From Vulcaniibacterium tengchongense (GTDB lineage Bacteria > Pseudomonadota > Gammaproteobacteria > Xanthomonadales > Xanthomonadaceae): 64,000 nt of DNA. This document shows, one piece after another, positions 49,594 through 57,193 of this stretch. The DNA lies in assembly GCF_003814555.1 (NCBI RefSeq), contig NZ_RKQN01000001.1:558001-622000 (forward strand), written 5' to 3'. Numbering within the stretch: the stretch's first letter is position 1; each line of letters opens with the position of its first letter. The translations under genes were made by a program, and so were the position numbers. Under the pieces are notes generated by a model that saw nothing but the letters and a program-made list of their open reading frames with translations, was not told the origin of the DNA and ran no database searches.

Positions 49594-50543
49594 CGGAACG
49601 CGAACCAGTACATCAGCAGCACGTTGCACAGCAGCAGGAGCGCGCCGGTGAGCCATTGCGCGCGGATCACCCCGTACGGGTCCTCGAGCTCCAGCAGCGC
49701 CGCCGGCACCAGGTTGAAGTTGGCCGCCATCGGCGTCATCAGCGTGCCGCAGTAGCCCGAGAGCATGCCGATCGCCGCCAGCGCCGCCGGCTCGGCGCCG
49801 TGCTGGCGCACCAGCAGGGGCAGGGCGATGCCGGCGGTCATCACCGGGAAGGCGGCGAAGGCGTTGCCCATGATGACGGTGAACAGCGCCATGCCCAGTG
49901 CGTAGGCGAGCACCACCGCGAACGGGTTCTCGACCGGGATCAGCGCCCGCACCACGCCGGCCACCGCCTGGCCGACGCCGCCCGCCTCGAACACGCTGCC
50001 GAGCGTGGCCAGCAGCAGCGGCAGCAGCGCGGCCCAGCCGATCGCGTCGACCAGGCGCCGCGACTGCTCGACCGCGCTCCACGGCGTCTGCCGGGTCAGC
50101 CGGCACGCGGCGGCGAGCGCGACCAGACAGGCGAGCGCCAGCGACACCAGGGTGACGTTGGCCGGATCCAGCAGCGGCGTGCCGCCGATGCGCAGGTGCT
50201 GGAGCCCGAGCGCCCCCAGCAGCGTCACCGCCGGGATCAGCAAGGCCGGCCGGAACAGCCGGTTGCCCAGGCGCCGCGCTTCGCTGCGCTTCTCCTCGGC
50301 GCCGCTTTCGTCGTAGCGGCCCATGCGCAGCCCGCCGAAACCGGCCAGCGCCGCGAGCAGCACCACCGCCGCGCCGACCAGGCGCGCCGGCAGCTGCTCG
50401 GCCGCGAACAGCAGCGCCGCGAGCAGTCCCCAAAACAGCGCGGTGGTGTGGCGCCGCGGGTTGCCGCGGTCGCGCAGGCCGCGCCAGGCCAGCGCCGCCA
50501 GGTAGGCGCCGAGCAGCCAGTAGACGAAGGCCAGCCCGATCAC
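49590..50543 (-). CDS. DUF979 membrane protein, probable 5-oxoproline permease subunit
   Basis: A 317-residue hydrophobic protein with about eight to nine predicted transmembrane segments ([84 protein letters not shown], and others). The conserved regions include [16 protein letters not shown] and [31 protein letters not shown]979 almost always pairs with DUF969 and is reported in clusters with the 5-oxoprolinase genes pxpABC, where the pair is thought to transport 5-oxoproline. It lies 7 bases after the DUF969 gene and overlaps pcp. Substrate is inferred from context. Confidence 0.9.
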   Translation of the reverse strand: MIGLAFVYWLLGAYLAALAWRGLRDRGNPRRHTTALFWGLLAALLFAAEQLPARLVGAAVVLLAALAGFGGLRMGRYDESGAEEKRSEARRLGNRLFRPALLIPAVTLLGALGLQHLRIGGTPLLDPANVTLVSLALACLVALAAACRLTRQTPWSAVEQSRRLVDAIGWAALLPLLLATLGSVFEAGGVGQAVAGVVRALIPVENPFAVVLAYALGMALFTVIMGNAFAAFPVMTAGIALPLLVRQHGAEPAALAAIGMLSGYCGTLMTPMAANFNLVPAALLELEDPYGVIRAQWLTGALLLLCNVLLMYWFAFR

Positions 50544-50550
50544 GCGCGGC

Positions 50551-51237
50551 TCACCCTTCGCGCCCGGCGGCTCGCGCCCGCGCCAGCCGGCGTTCGAACC
50601 GGAATACCCGGACCGCGTGGATCAGGAACGCGCAGATCGCGGTGGGGATGCCCCACAGCGCGATCTGCAGCGGCTCCAGGCGAATGCCGTGCTCGACGAA
50701 GAAGCCCTGGATCAGCAGCACCGCCCCGAACGCGATGAACACGTCCTCGCCGAAGAACAGGCCGACGTTGTCGGTGCCGGCGGCCATCGCGCGGATGCGC
50801 TGGCGCGCGGCGTCGTCGAGCGCGCCGTGGCGCAGTTCGGCCGCGGCCTCGGCCATCGGCGCGAGCAGCGGGCGCACGGTCTGCGGGTGCCCGCCGAGGC
50901 TGGTCAGCCCGAGCGACGCGGCCAGCTGGCGCATCGCCAGGTAGGCGACGAGCAGGCGGCCCAGGGTCGCCCCGCGCAGCCGCGCGACCCAGCGCTGCGC
51001 GTGTTCCTTCAGGCCGTGGCGTTCGAGCAGGCCGATCACCGGCAAAGTCAGCAGGAACAGCAACAGGTAGCGCTTCTCGGTGAAGGCGCGGCCGAGGATG
51101 TCGAGCACCTCGAGCGGCGACAGCCGCGCCGCCAGCCCGGTGACGAAGCCGGCGACCACCACCACCAGCGCCGGATTGAGCCGCAGCACGAAGCCGACGA
51201 CGACCGCAGCGACCCCGAGCAACGGCCAGTAGTTCAT
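50551..51237 (-). CDS. DUF969 membrane protein, probable 5-oxoproline permease subunit
   Basis: A 228-residue membrane protein with about five to six transmembrane segments (YWPLLGVAAVVVGFVLRL, ALVVVVAGFVTGLAA, YLLLFLLTLPVIGLLE, IQGFFVEHG.., ALWGIPTAICAFLIHAV). Conserved parts include LGLTSLGGHPQTVRPLLAPMAE and GTDNVGLFFGEDVFIAFGAVLLIQ. It is the usual partner of DUF979 and sits between pxpA and DUF979; its ATG overlaps the pxpA stop (ATGA). Together they are likely one transporter for 5-oxoproline or a related acid. The frame extends upstream but only this part is conserved. Confidence 0.9.
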   Translation of the reverse strand: MNYWPLLGVAAVVVGFVLRLNPALVVVVAGFVTGLAARLSPLEVLDILGRAFTEKRYLLLFLLTLPVIGLLERHGLKEHAQRWVARLRGATLGRLLVAYLAMRQLAASLGLTSLGGHPQTVRPLLAPMAEAAAELRHGALDDAARQRIRAMAAGTDNVGLFFGEDVFIAFGAVLLIQGFFVEHGIRLEPLQIALWGIPTAICAFLIHAVRVFRFERRLARARAAGREG

Positions 51238-51989
51238 GGCGCCGCTCCGAACGGCCTGACCGCCACGCCTTCGGCGTCCAGCGCCGCGCGCAGGGCGCGG
51301 GCGAACGCGGCGGCGTCGGGGCGGTCGCCGTGCAGGCACAACGTGTCGGCCCGCAGCGCGACCAGGCCGCCGTCGCCGGCGACGACCTCGCCGCGCGCGG
51401 CCAGGCGCCGGGCCTGCGCGATCGCCGCGTCCAGCGATTCCAGCACCGCGCCCGGCGCGCCCCGCGGGAGCAGGCGGCCGCGCCGGTCGTAGCCGCGCTC
51501 GGCGAACACCTCGTGCGCCACGCGCAGCCCGCGCGCCTCGCCGGCCTCGGCCAGGGCCGAGCCGGAAAGCGCGTACAGCGCGAGCGCCGGGTCGAACCCG
51601 GCGACCGCCGCGGCGATCGCGTCGGCGACGGCGCGGTCGTCGGCGGCCAGGTTGTACAGCGCGCCGTGCGGCTTGACGTGGGCCAGGCGCACGCCTTCCT
51701 CGTTCGCGACGGCCGCGAGCCGGGCGAGCTGGCGCCGCACCGCCGCGGCGATTTCCGCCGGCGGCAACGCCAGCGCGCGGCGGCCGAAGTGCGCGCGGTC
51801 CTCGAACGAGGGATGGGCGCCGGCGGCGACGCCGTGCGCGCGGCACAGGCGCAGGGTCGCGCGCATCGTCGCCTCGTCGCCGGCATGGCCGCCGCAGGCG
51901 ATGCTCGCCGAGCTGATCGACGGCACGATCGCCGCATCGTCGCCGCAGCCTTCGCCGAGATCGCAGTTGAAGTCGATGCGCTTGTCCAC
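51234..51989 (-). CDS. pxpA: 5-oxoprolinase subunit A (LamB/YcsF family)
   Basis: A 251-residue subunit of the ATP-dependent 5-oxoprolinase PxpABC, which opens pyroglutamate to glutamate. The family starts with xDFNCDLGEG; here it is RIDFNCDLGEGCGDDAAIVPSISSASIACGGHAGD, with the conserved Asp and His of SIACGGHAGD, then AGAHPSFEDRAHFGRR, VKPHGALYN and LRADTLCLHGDRPDA. I chose a GTG start at 51989 (MDKRIDFNCDLG); an in-frame ATG at 52061 would run through the small membrane-protein gene. Its stop overlaps the DUF969 start. Confidence 0.96.
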   Translation of the reverse strand: MDKRIDFNCDLGEGCGDDAAIVPSISSASIACGGHAGDEATMRATLRLCRAHGVAAGAHPSFEDRAHFGRRALALPPAEIAAAVRRQLARLAAVANEEGVRLAHVKPHGALYNLAADDRAVADAIAAAVAGFDPALALYALSGSALAEAGEARGLRVAHEVFAERGYDRRGRLLPRGAPGAVLESLDAAIAQARRLAARGEVVAGDGGLVALRADTLCLHGDRPDAAAFARALRAALDAEGVAVRPFGAAP

Positions 51990-52006
51990 GGCGGCCGCCC
52001 GCGGCC

Positions 52007-52171
52007 TCAGCCCCGCTTGAACAGCATGCCCAGGCCGACCGCGATCAGCAGCGCCGGCCACCAGGTCATCAGCAGCCGGCCCAGGCTCATGTCGGTGAAG
52101 CCCAGGTTGTTGAGCAGGAACAGCGTGCCGAGGACGACCAGCACCAGCGCGCCGACGATGTTGGATTTCAT
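52007..52171 (-). CDS. 54-residue membrane protein (LiaI/DUF5668-like)
   Basis: A short gene too small for many gene finders: MKSNIVGALVLVVLGTLFLL... ending AVGLGMLFKRG, 54 residues. Two hydrophobic segments (about 4-20 and 36-50) flank a polar turn, NNLGFTDMSLGRLL, with a Trp-Trp-Pro at 37-39 (MTWWPALLI). This is the pattern of the LiaI/LiaF-type transmembrane domain (DUF5668), seen in many single-domain proteins of unknown role. The ATG overlaps the pxpC stop (ATGA) and 17 bases separate it from pxpA, so it is an ordinary member of the operon. Nothing in it suggests a catalytic role; it could help the transporter or be unrelated. Confidence 0.85.
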   Translation of the reverse strand: MKSNIVGALVLVVLGTLFLLNNLGFTDMSLGRLLMTWWPALLIAVGLGMLFKRG

Positions 52172-53148
52172 GGGGATCTCGCCAGAGAACGGAAAAGAGG
52201 AGACGCGGCCGGATGCGCGTCGAGCATGAGCGCGATTCTGGCGAGCCGTGCCCGCGCGGCGCAAGCCAGGCGCTGTGCGGTCGCCGCGTCGCAGGGCGCG
52301 AAGCGCAAGGTGCGGCCGGGCAGGACTTGCGCCAGGCGCGGCAGATGCGCGGCGATCACGTGGCCCAGGCGCGGGTAGCCGCCGACGGTCTGCGCATCGG
52401 CGAGCAGCACGATCGGCTGGCCGTCCGGCGGCAACTGCAGGGTGCCGGGCGCCACCGGTTCGGACACGCCGTCCGCCGCGTCCGCGCGCAACGGCTCGCC
52501 GCGCAGGCGCAGGCCCTGGCGGTTGCTGCCGGGATCGACCCGCCAGGCGCGCGCCGCCAGCGCGTGCGCGCACGGATGCGGCGAGGGGCGGTACAGGATC
52601 GGCGCGTCGGCATCGTCGCCGTGGCGCGGATCGACCCACCACGCCGGCGCGCGCGGCGCCGCGCAATCGAACGCATCGGCGTCGCCCAGCGGCAGCACGT
52701 CGCCGGCGCGCAGCGCGCGCCCGTGCGCGCCGCCGAAGCCGCCGCGCAGGTCGGTGCTGCGGCTGCCGAGCACGGCCGGCAGCGCGATGCCGCCGGACAC
52801 CGCCAGCCAGGCGCGCGCGCCGCCGCGCACCGCGCCCAGGTGCAGGGTGCCGGCAGGCAGTTCCACCGGGCGGCCGCAGGGAACCGCGACACCGTCGAAG
52901 CGCGCCTCGACCCGTGCGCCGACCAGCGCGATCCGCGCCGGCGCGTCGAAGCGCAGCGTCGGCCCGCGCAGCGCGATTTCCAGCACCGCCGCATCGACGT
53001 CGTTGCCGGCCAGGCGATTGGCCAGGCGCGCGGCATCCGGATCGAGCGCGCCGGCGCACGCCACGCCGAGATGCCGCCAGCCCGTGCGCCCGCCGTCCTG
53101 CACGGTGGTTTGCAGACCGGGCGCCAGCACCTGCAGGGCGCGGCTCAT
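52168..53148 (-). CDS. pxpC: 5-oxoprolinase subunit C (biotin-dependent carboxyltransferase family)
   Basis: A 326-residue PxpC (AHS2/KipA-like). The N terminus has the family pattern LQVLAPGLQTTVQDGGRTGWRHLGVACAGALDPDAARLANRLAGND, followed by LEIALRGPTLRFD, RAWLAVSGGIALPAVLGSRSTDLRGGFGG and GRPLRAGD-type stretches. The distal part has SNRQGLRLRGEPL, SEPVAPGTLQLPPDGQPIVLLADAQTVGGYPRLGHVI. With PxpB it forms the kinase-like half of the 5-oxoprolinase. The ATG overlaps the pxpB stop; its own stop overlaps the small membrane-protein gene. No defect is visible. Confidence 0.96.
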   Translation of the reverse strand: MSRALQVLAPGLQTTVQDGGRTGWRHLGVACAGALDPDAARLANRLAGNDVDAAVLEIALRGPTLRFDAPARIALVGARVEARFDGVAVPCGRPVELPAGTLHLGAVRGGARAWLAVSGGIALPAVLGSRSTDLRGGFGGAHGRALRAGDVLPLGDADAFDCAAPRAPAWWVDPRHGDDADAPILYRPSPHPCAHALAARAWRVDPGSNRQGLRLRGEPLRADAADGVSEPVAPGTLQLPPDGQPIVLLADAQTVGGYPRLGHVIAAHLPRLAQVLPGRTLRFAPCDAATAQRLACAARARLARIALMLDAHPAASPLFRSLARSP

Positions 53149-53846
53149 CGCGCGGCTCCGTCGAAGCCCGCTTCCGCCGCACCGACCGCGACGAACCGCA
53201 CCCGGTCGCCGGGTTGCAGCAGCGCCGGCGGCTCGCGCGCCGGATCGAACAGCGCGAGCGGCGTGCGGCCGAGGATGCGCCAGCCGCCCGGGCTCTCGCG
53301 CGGGTAGATGCCGCTCTGGGCGCCGCCGATCGCCACGCTGCCGGCGGCCACGCGCGTGCGCGGCGTCGCCAAGCGCGGCAGCGCGAGCGCGGGGTCGAGC
53401 CCGAGCAGGTAGGGAAAGCCCGGCGCGAAGCCGATCATCGCGACGACGTAGTCGCCGGCGGCGTGGCGCTCGGCCAGCTGCGCCGGCGCCAGGCCAAGCT
53501 CGGCGGCGGCGGCTTCGAGGTCCGGCCCGCAGTCGCCGCCGTACGCGACCGGGATCTCGACGATCCGCGCCGCCTCCGGCGCGCGCGTCGCCGGGGCGTG
53601 CGCATCCGCCAGGGCGAGCAATTCGGCGCGTACGCGTGCCGGGTCCGCCGCCGGGTCGAAGAACACGCCGAGGCTGGCGAACGCCGGCACCAGGTCGCGC
53701 AGCCATTCCGGCGCGGCCTGGCGCAGGCGCGCGGCGACGGCGTGCACGCGGGCGTTGAGGTGCGGGTCGAGGCGCGCGCCGAAGCGCAGCAGCCAAGCGT
53801 CGTCGGCCAGCGCTTCGATCCCGCAGTCGCCGGGCGCGCCGCTCAC
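53145..53846 (-). CDS. pxpB: 5-oxoprolinase subunit B (AHS1/KipI family)
   Basis: A 233-residue PxpB (AHS1). Features: ALADDAWLLRFGARLDPHLNARVHAVAARL at the start, VEIPVAYGGDCGPDLEAAAAELGL, YVVAMIGFAPGFPYLLGLD (family signature), LPRLATPRTRVAAGSVAIGGAQSGIYPRESPGGWRILGRTPL. The GTG start (53846) overlaps the HIT gene stop (GTGA). In E. coli the same proteins are YbgJ (PxpB), YbgK (PxpC) and YbgL (PxpA). The gene order here is B-C-small gene-A, so the usual B-C-A set is interrupted by the 54-residue protein. Confidence 0.96.
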   Translation of the reverse strand: MSGAPGDCGIEALADDAWLLRFGARLDPHLNARVHAVAARLRQAAPEWLRDLVPAFASLGVFFDPAADPARVRAELLALADAHAPATRAPEAARIVEIPVAYGGDCGPDLEAAAAELGLAPAQLAERHAAGDYVVAMIGFAPGFPYLLGLDPALALPRLATPRTRVAAGSVAIGGAQSGIYPRESPGGWRILGRTPLALFDPAREPPALLQPGDRVRFVAVGAAEAGFDGAAR

Positions 53847-54262
53847 GAGGCCAATGCGGCGCGCAGGCGTTCGATCCGCTCGACCAGCGCCTCCGGCGTG
53901 TACGGCTGCGCCGCGGCCATGCCCCAGACCGGCTTGGGCCAGGCGATGTCGTCGCGGAAGCGGGCGATCACGTGCACGTGCAGCTGCGGCACCAGGTTGC
54001 CGAGCGCGGCGACGTTGAGCTTGTCCGGCCGGAACGCGGCGCGCAGCGCGCGCGAGGCGCGGGCGATCTCGCGGGTCAGTTCGGCCTGCTGCGCCTCGTC
54101 CAGGTCGATCAGTTCGACCGCGTTCCCGACCCGCGGCACCAGGATCAGCCACGGATGGTGCGCGTCGTCCATCAGGCGCAACTCGCTGAGCGCGAACTGG
54201 GCGACGGGATGGGTGTCCTCGGCCAGCTGCGGGTGCAGCTGCCAGCGCGCGTCCCGGTTCAT
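53843..54262 (-). CDS. HIT family protein
   Basis: A 139-residue histidine-triad protein, a small nucleotide-phosphate hydrolase family. The body HPWLILVPRVGNAVELIDLDEAQQAELTREI is typical, and the triad region is NLVPQLHVHVIARF. The canonical pattern is H-x-H-x-H-x-x; the first His is replaced by Gln, while the second (catalytic) His and the third are present. This Q-L-H-x-H variant is frequent in proteobacterial relatives and so is probably active. It is the second gene of the operon; its start overlaps the DLH gene stop. The link to 5-oxoproline use is unclear. Confidence 0.92.
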   Translation of the reverse strand: MNRDARWQLHPQLAEDTHPVAQFALSELRLMDDAHHPWLILVPRVGNAVELIDLDEAQQAELTREIARASRALRAAFRPDKLNVAALGNLVPQLHVHVIARFRDDIAWPKPVWGMAAAQPYTPEALVERIERLRAALAS

Positions 54263-54930
54263 CGCAGGCTCTCGGCGAGGAAATCGACGGTGCGGCGCCA
54301 GGCCAGCCCGGCGCTGGCCGGGTGATGGGCGTGGTTGTCGACGTCGCGGTTGAACGCGTGGCCGGCGCCGGGATAGACGTGGATGCGCGCGTTCGGCTGG
54401 CGCCGCCGGTGCGCCTCGATGTCCTCCGGCGGGATGCTCGGGTCCTCGGCGCCGAAGTGGAACAGCATCGGCGCGCGCAGCGGTTCGTCCAGGAACGGCA
54501 TCGTGCGCGCGCCGTAATACGACACCGCCGGCAGGCCGAGGCGGGTATTGGCGAGGAAGGCCACACTGCCGCCCCAGCAGAACCCGACCGCGCCGACGCG
54601 CAGGCCTTCGCCGTGCTGGAGCAGGTCGGCGGCGGCCTTGACGATGTCGATCGCGCGGTCGAAGCCGAGCTGTTCGCGCAAGGCGCGGCCGCGTTCGGTG
54701 CCGGCCGCGTCGTAGCCCAACTCGACCCCGCGCGCGATCGGGTCGTACAGCGCCGGGGCGAGGGCGACGAAGCCGGCGTCGGCGAAGCGCTCGGCGACGG
54801 CGCGGATGTGCGGGTTCAGGCCGAAGATTTCCTGCAGCACGAGCACCGCGCCGCGCGACGGGCCGGCCGGGTCAGCGCGCCAGGCGCGGACCGGGCCGTG
54901 GGCGGTATCGAGGTCGAGCCAGTGGGGCAT
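54259..54930 (-). CDS. Dienelactone hydrolase family protein
   Basis: A 223-residue alpha/beta hydrolase of the dienelactone hydrolase family. The nucleophile elbow [10 protein letters not shown] has Cys instead of Ser, the family norm; Asp is in [15 protein letters not shown] and His in [11 protein letters not shown]. The N-terminal region has [25 protein letters not shown]. Related proteins cleave lactones or act as carboxymethylenebutenolidases; the natural substrate here is unknown. It is the first gene of the nine-gene operon and diverges from rimO by about 150 bases, so the operon promoter should lie in 54931-55079. Confidence 0.92.
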   Translation of the reverse strand: MPHWLDLDTAHGPVRAWRADPAGPSRGAVLVLQEIFGLNPHIRAVAERFADAGFVALAPALYDPIARGVELGYDAAGTERGRALREQLGFDRAIDIVKAAADLLQHGEGLRVGAVGFCWGGSVAFLANTRLGLPAVSYYGARTMPFLDEPLRAPMLFHFGAEDPSIPPEDIEAHRRRQPNARIHVYPGAGHAFNRDVDNHAHHPASAGLAWRRTVDFLAESLR

Positions 54931-54982
54931 GGCGGCGTTCAGTTTCGGGGGAAGCGGGCCAGGTCGATTCTAGCCCCCGGCG

Positions 54983-54988
54983 TATAAT
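54983..54988 (+). promoter_or_regulatory. -10 element of rimO
   Basis: An exact TATAAT (54983-54988), 91 bases before the rimO ATG and in a GC-rich stretch. No good -35 at 16-18 bases upstream. The region is shared with the divergent operon that begins with the dienelactone hydrolase gene. Confidence 0.4.
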
Positions 54989-55079
54989 CCGCGGCTTTCC
55001 GCCGTTCGGTCGCAGCGAGCTTTCCGCTCCCCGGCGAACGACAACAGGTCCCCAGCCGGGACGCACCGCAGCCTTCGCC

Positions 55080-56438
55080 ATGCCCCTAGCCCATCCCAAA
55101 GTCGGTTTCGTCAGCCTCGGCTGCCCCAAGGCGCTGGTCGACTCCGAGCGCATCCTGACCCAGCTCAAGGTCGAGGGCTACGAGATCGTGCCCAGCTACG
55201 ACGCGGCCGACGTGGTGGTGGTCAACACCTGCGGCTTCATCGATTCGGCCGTCGCCGAATCGCTGGACGCGATCGGCGAGGCGATGGCCGAGAACGGCAA
55301 GGTCATCGTCACCGGCTGCCTCGGCAAGAGGCCGGAGCAGATCCGCGAGGCGCATCCGGGCGTGCTGGCCATCAGCGGCCCGCAGGACTACGCCAGCGTG
55401 ATGCGGGCGGTGCACGCGGCGCTGCCGCCCCGGCACGATCCGTTCCTGGATCTGGTGCCCCGTCGGTCCAACGAGGCGGACACGGACGCGGTCGGGGTCA
55501 AGCTGACCCCCAAGCACTACGCCTACCTGAAGATCTCCGAAGGCTGCAACCATCGCTGCAGCTTCTGCATCATCCCGTCGATGCGCGGCGACCTGGTCTC
55601 GCGGCCGGTCGACCAGGTGCTGCGCGAGGCGGAAAAGCTGGTCATGGGCGGGGTCAAGGAACTGCTGGTGATCTCGCAGGACACCTCCGCCTACGGCGTC
55701 GACCTGAAGTACGCCGAGCGCGAATGGCGCGGCCGCGCCTACGCCACGCGGATGAAGGCGCTGTGCGAGGGGCTGGGCGAGCTGGGCGTGTGGACGCGGC
55801 TGCACTACGTCTATCCGTACCCGCACGTGGACGACGTGGTGCCGCTGATGGCCGAGGGCAGGCTGCTGCCGTACCTGGACATTCCGTTCCAGCACGCCAG
55901 CCCGCGCATCCTGCGGCTGATGAAGCGGCCGGGCGCGGTGGACAAGGTGCTCGAGCGCATCCGCCGCTGGCGCGAGATCTGCCCCGAGATCGCGATCCGC
56001 TCCACCTTCATCGTCGGTTTCCCCGGCGAGACCGACGCCGAGTTCGAGGAATTGCTGGACTTCCTCGACGAGGCGCAGCTGGACCGCGTCGGCGCGTTCG
56101 CCTACTCGCCGGTGGAGGGCGCCAGCGCCAACGCGCTGCCCGATCCGGTGCCGGAGGCGGTCAAGCAGGAACGCTTGGCGCGCTTCATGGAGCGGCAGGC
56201 GGAGATCTCCGCCGCGAAGCTCGAGGCCAAGGTCGGGACGGTGCAGCGCTGCCTGGTGGACGCGATCGACGGCGAGCTGGCGCTCGCGCGCTCGCGCTTC
56301 GACGCGCCGGAGATCGACGGCCTGGTGCAGATCCAGAACGGCTTCGAGGCCGGCCTCAGGCCCGGCGAATTCGTCGACGTCGAGATCATGGGCAGCGACG
56401 AGCACGACCTGTACGGCGAGGTCGCGTTCGACGACTGA
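55080..56438 (+). CDS. rimO: Ribosomal protein S12 methylthiotransferase RimO
   Basis: A 452-residue radical-SAM enzyme that methylthiolates Asp88 of ribosomal protein S12. The N-terminal MTTase domain carries Cys15 ([13 protein letters not shown]), Cys51 (VNTCGFID) and the Cys of [12 protein letters not shown]; the radical-SAM cluster is [15 protein letters not shown]. The C-terminal TRAM domain has the characteristic [32 protein letters not shown] and [17 protein letters not shown] are also conserved. The length is close to E. coli RimO (441). It is transcribed alone toward the paired-hairpin element. Confidence 0.97.
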   Translation: MPLAHPKVGFVSLGCPKALVDSERILTQLKVEGYEIVPSYDAADVVVVNTCGFIDSAVAESLDAIGEAMAENGKVIVTGCLGKRPEQIREAHPGVLAISGPQDYASVMRAVHAALPPRHDPFLDLVPRRSNEADTDAVGVKLTPKHYAYLKISEGCNHRCSFCIIPSMRGDLVSRPVDQVLREAEKLVMGGVKELLVISQDTSAYGVDLKYAEREWRGRAYATRMKALCEGLGELGVWTRLHYVYPYPHVDDVVPLMAEGRLLPYLDIPFQHASPRILRLMKRPGAVDKVLERIRRWREICPEIAIRSTFIVGFPGETDAEFEELLDFLDEAQLDRVGAFAYSPVEGASANALPDPVPEAVKQERLARFMERQAEISAAKLEAKVGTVQRCLVDAIDGELALARSRFDAPEIDGLVQIQNGFEAGLRPGEFVDVEIMGSDEHDLYGEVAFDD

Positions 56439-56454
56439 GCGTCGCGGCTCTCCT

Positions 56455-56576
56455 TGCCCTCACCCGGCCCTCTCCCGCTTGCGGGAGAGGGAATGGAGTC
56501 GCCGCGATGCGTCTCACCGCCACCCATGAACCCTTCTCCCGCAAGCGGGAGAGGGGCCGGGGATGAGGGGGAGGCA
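56455..56576. repeat. Paired inverted REP-like element (CCCTCTCCCGC type)
   Basis: Two long hairpins in inverted orientation. The left arm has CCCTCTCCCGCTTGCGGGAGAGGG (56468-56491), the right CTTCTCCCGCAAGCGGGAGAG (about 56532-56554). Each is preceded or followed by matching tails (GCCCTCACCCGG at the left; CCGGGGATGAGGGGGAGGC at the right), so the right unit is nearly the reverse complement of the left. This is the layout of REP/BIME elements, which are mobilised by RAYT transposases. It separates convergent rimO and greB and may end both transcripts. Confidence 0.75.
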
Positions 56577-56580
56577 TGCC

Positions 56581-57084
56581 CTAGCGGCCGTAACGGATGT
56601 CGACGATCGCGAACCGCGCCGGCCCCGCCGGCAGTACGACCTCGAACTCCTCGTCCAGGCGCTTCTTCAGCATCGCCCGCGCCAGCGGCGAATCGATGCT
56701 GATCCAGCCGGCCCTGGCGTCGGTCTCGTCCGGGCCGACGATGCGGTAGCGCTGGCAGTCGCCGCTGGCCAGGTTCTCGACCTCGACGGTGGCGCCGAAG
56801 AACACCGCCTCCGGATCGCTCGGCGCGCCCTCGACCACGCGCAGCGCCGGCAGGCGCTTGCTCAGGTAGCGCACGCGGCGGTCGATCTCGGCCAGCTGCT
56901 TCTTGCGGTAGGTGTACTCGGCGTTCTCCGAGCGGTCGCCCTCGGCCGCGGCCGCGGCCAGCGCCTTGACCACCTCCGGCCGCTTCACCCGCCACAGTTC
57001 GTCGAGCTCGGCCTTGAGCCGGTCGTGGCCTTCACGGGTGATCAGCGCGGTGCTTTTCTCGGGAGGGGGACGCCAGCGGCCCAT
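56581..57084 (-). CDS. greB: Transcription elongation factor GreB
   Basis: A 167-residue Gre factor that stimulates cleavage of backtracked RNA in RNA polymerase. The N-terminal coiled coil begins [62 protein letters not shown], with the tip acidic residues ([10 protein letters not shown]) needed for the metal at the active site, followed by the C-terminal FKBP-like domain ([44 protein letters not shown]). The start [12 protein letters not shown] at 57084 is chosen because the upstream frame (to 57156) is unconserved. GreB rather than GreA is favoured by the N-terminal extension and the RKK patch. Confidence 0.95.
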   Translation of the reverse strand: MGRWRPPPEKSTALITREGHDRLKAELDELWRVKRPEVVKALAAAAAEGDRSENAEYTYRKKQLAEIDRRVRYLSKRLPALRVVEGAPSDPEAVFFGATVEVENLASGDCQRYRIVGPDETDARAGWISIDSPLARAMLKKRLDEEFEVVLPAGPARFAIVDIRYGR

Positions 57085-57193
57085 GGGCGAGGAACGAGCG
57101 AAGAGGAACGAGATGGGGAAGCTTGTCGCCGCGGCGGCCGCCGGACTCGCCCGCACGATACGGGCTCGTTCCCCGACGCTCGCCCCGGGGTTT

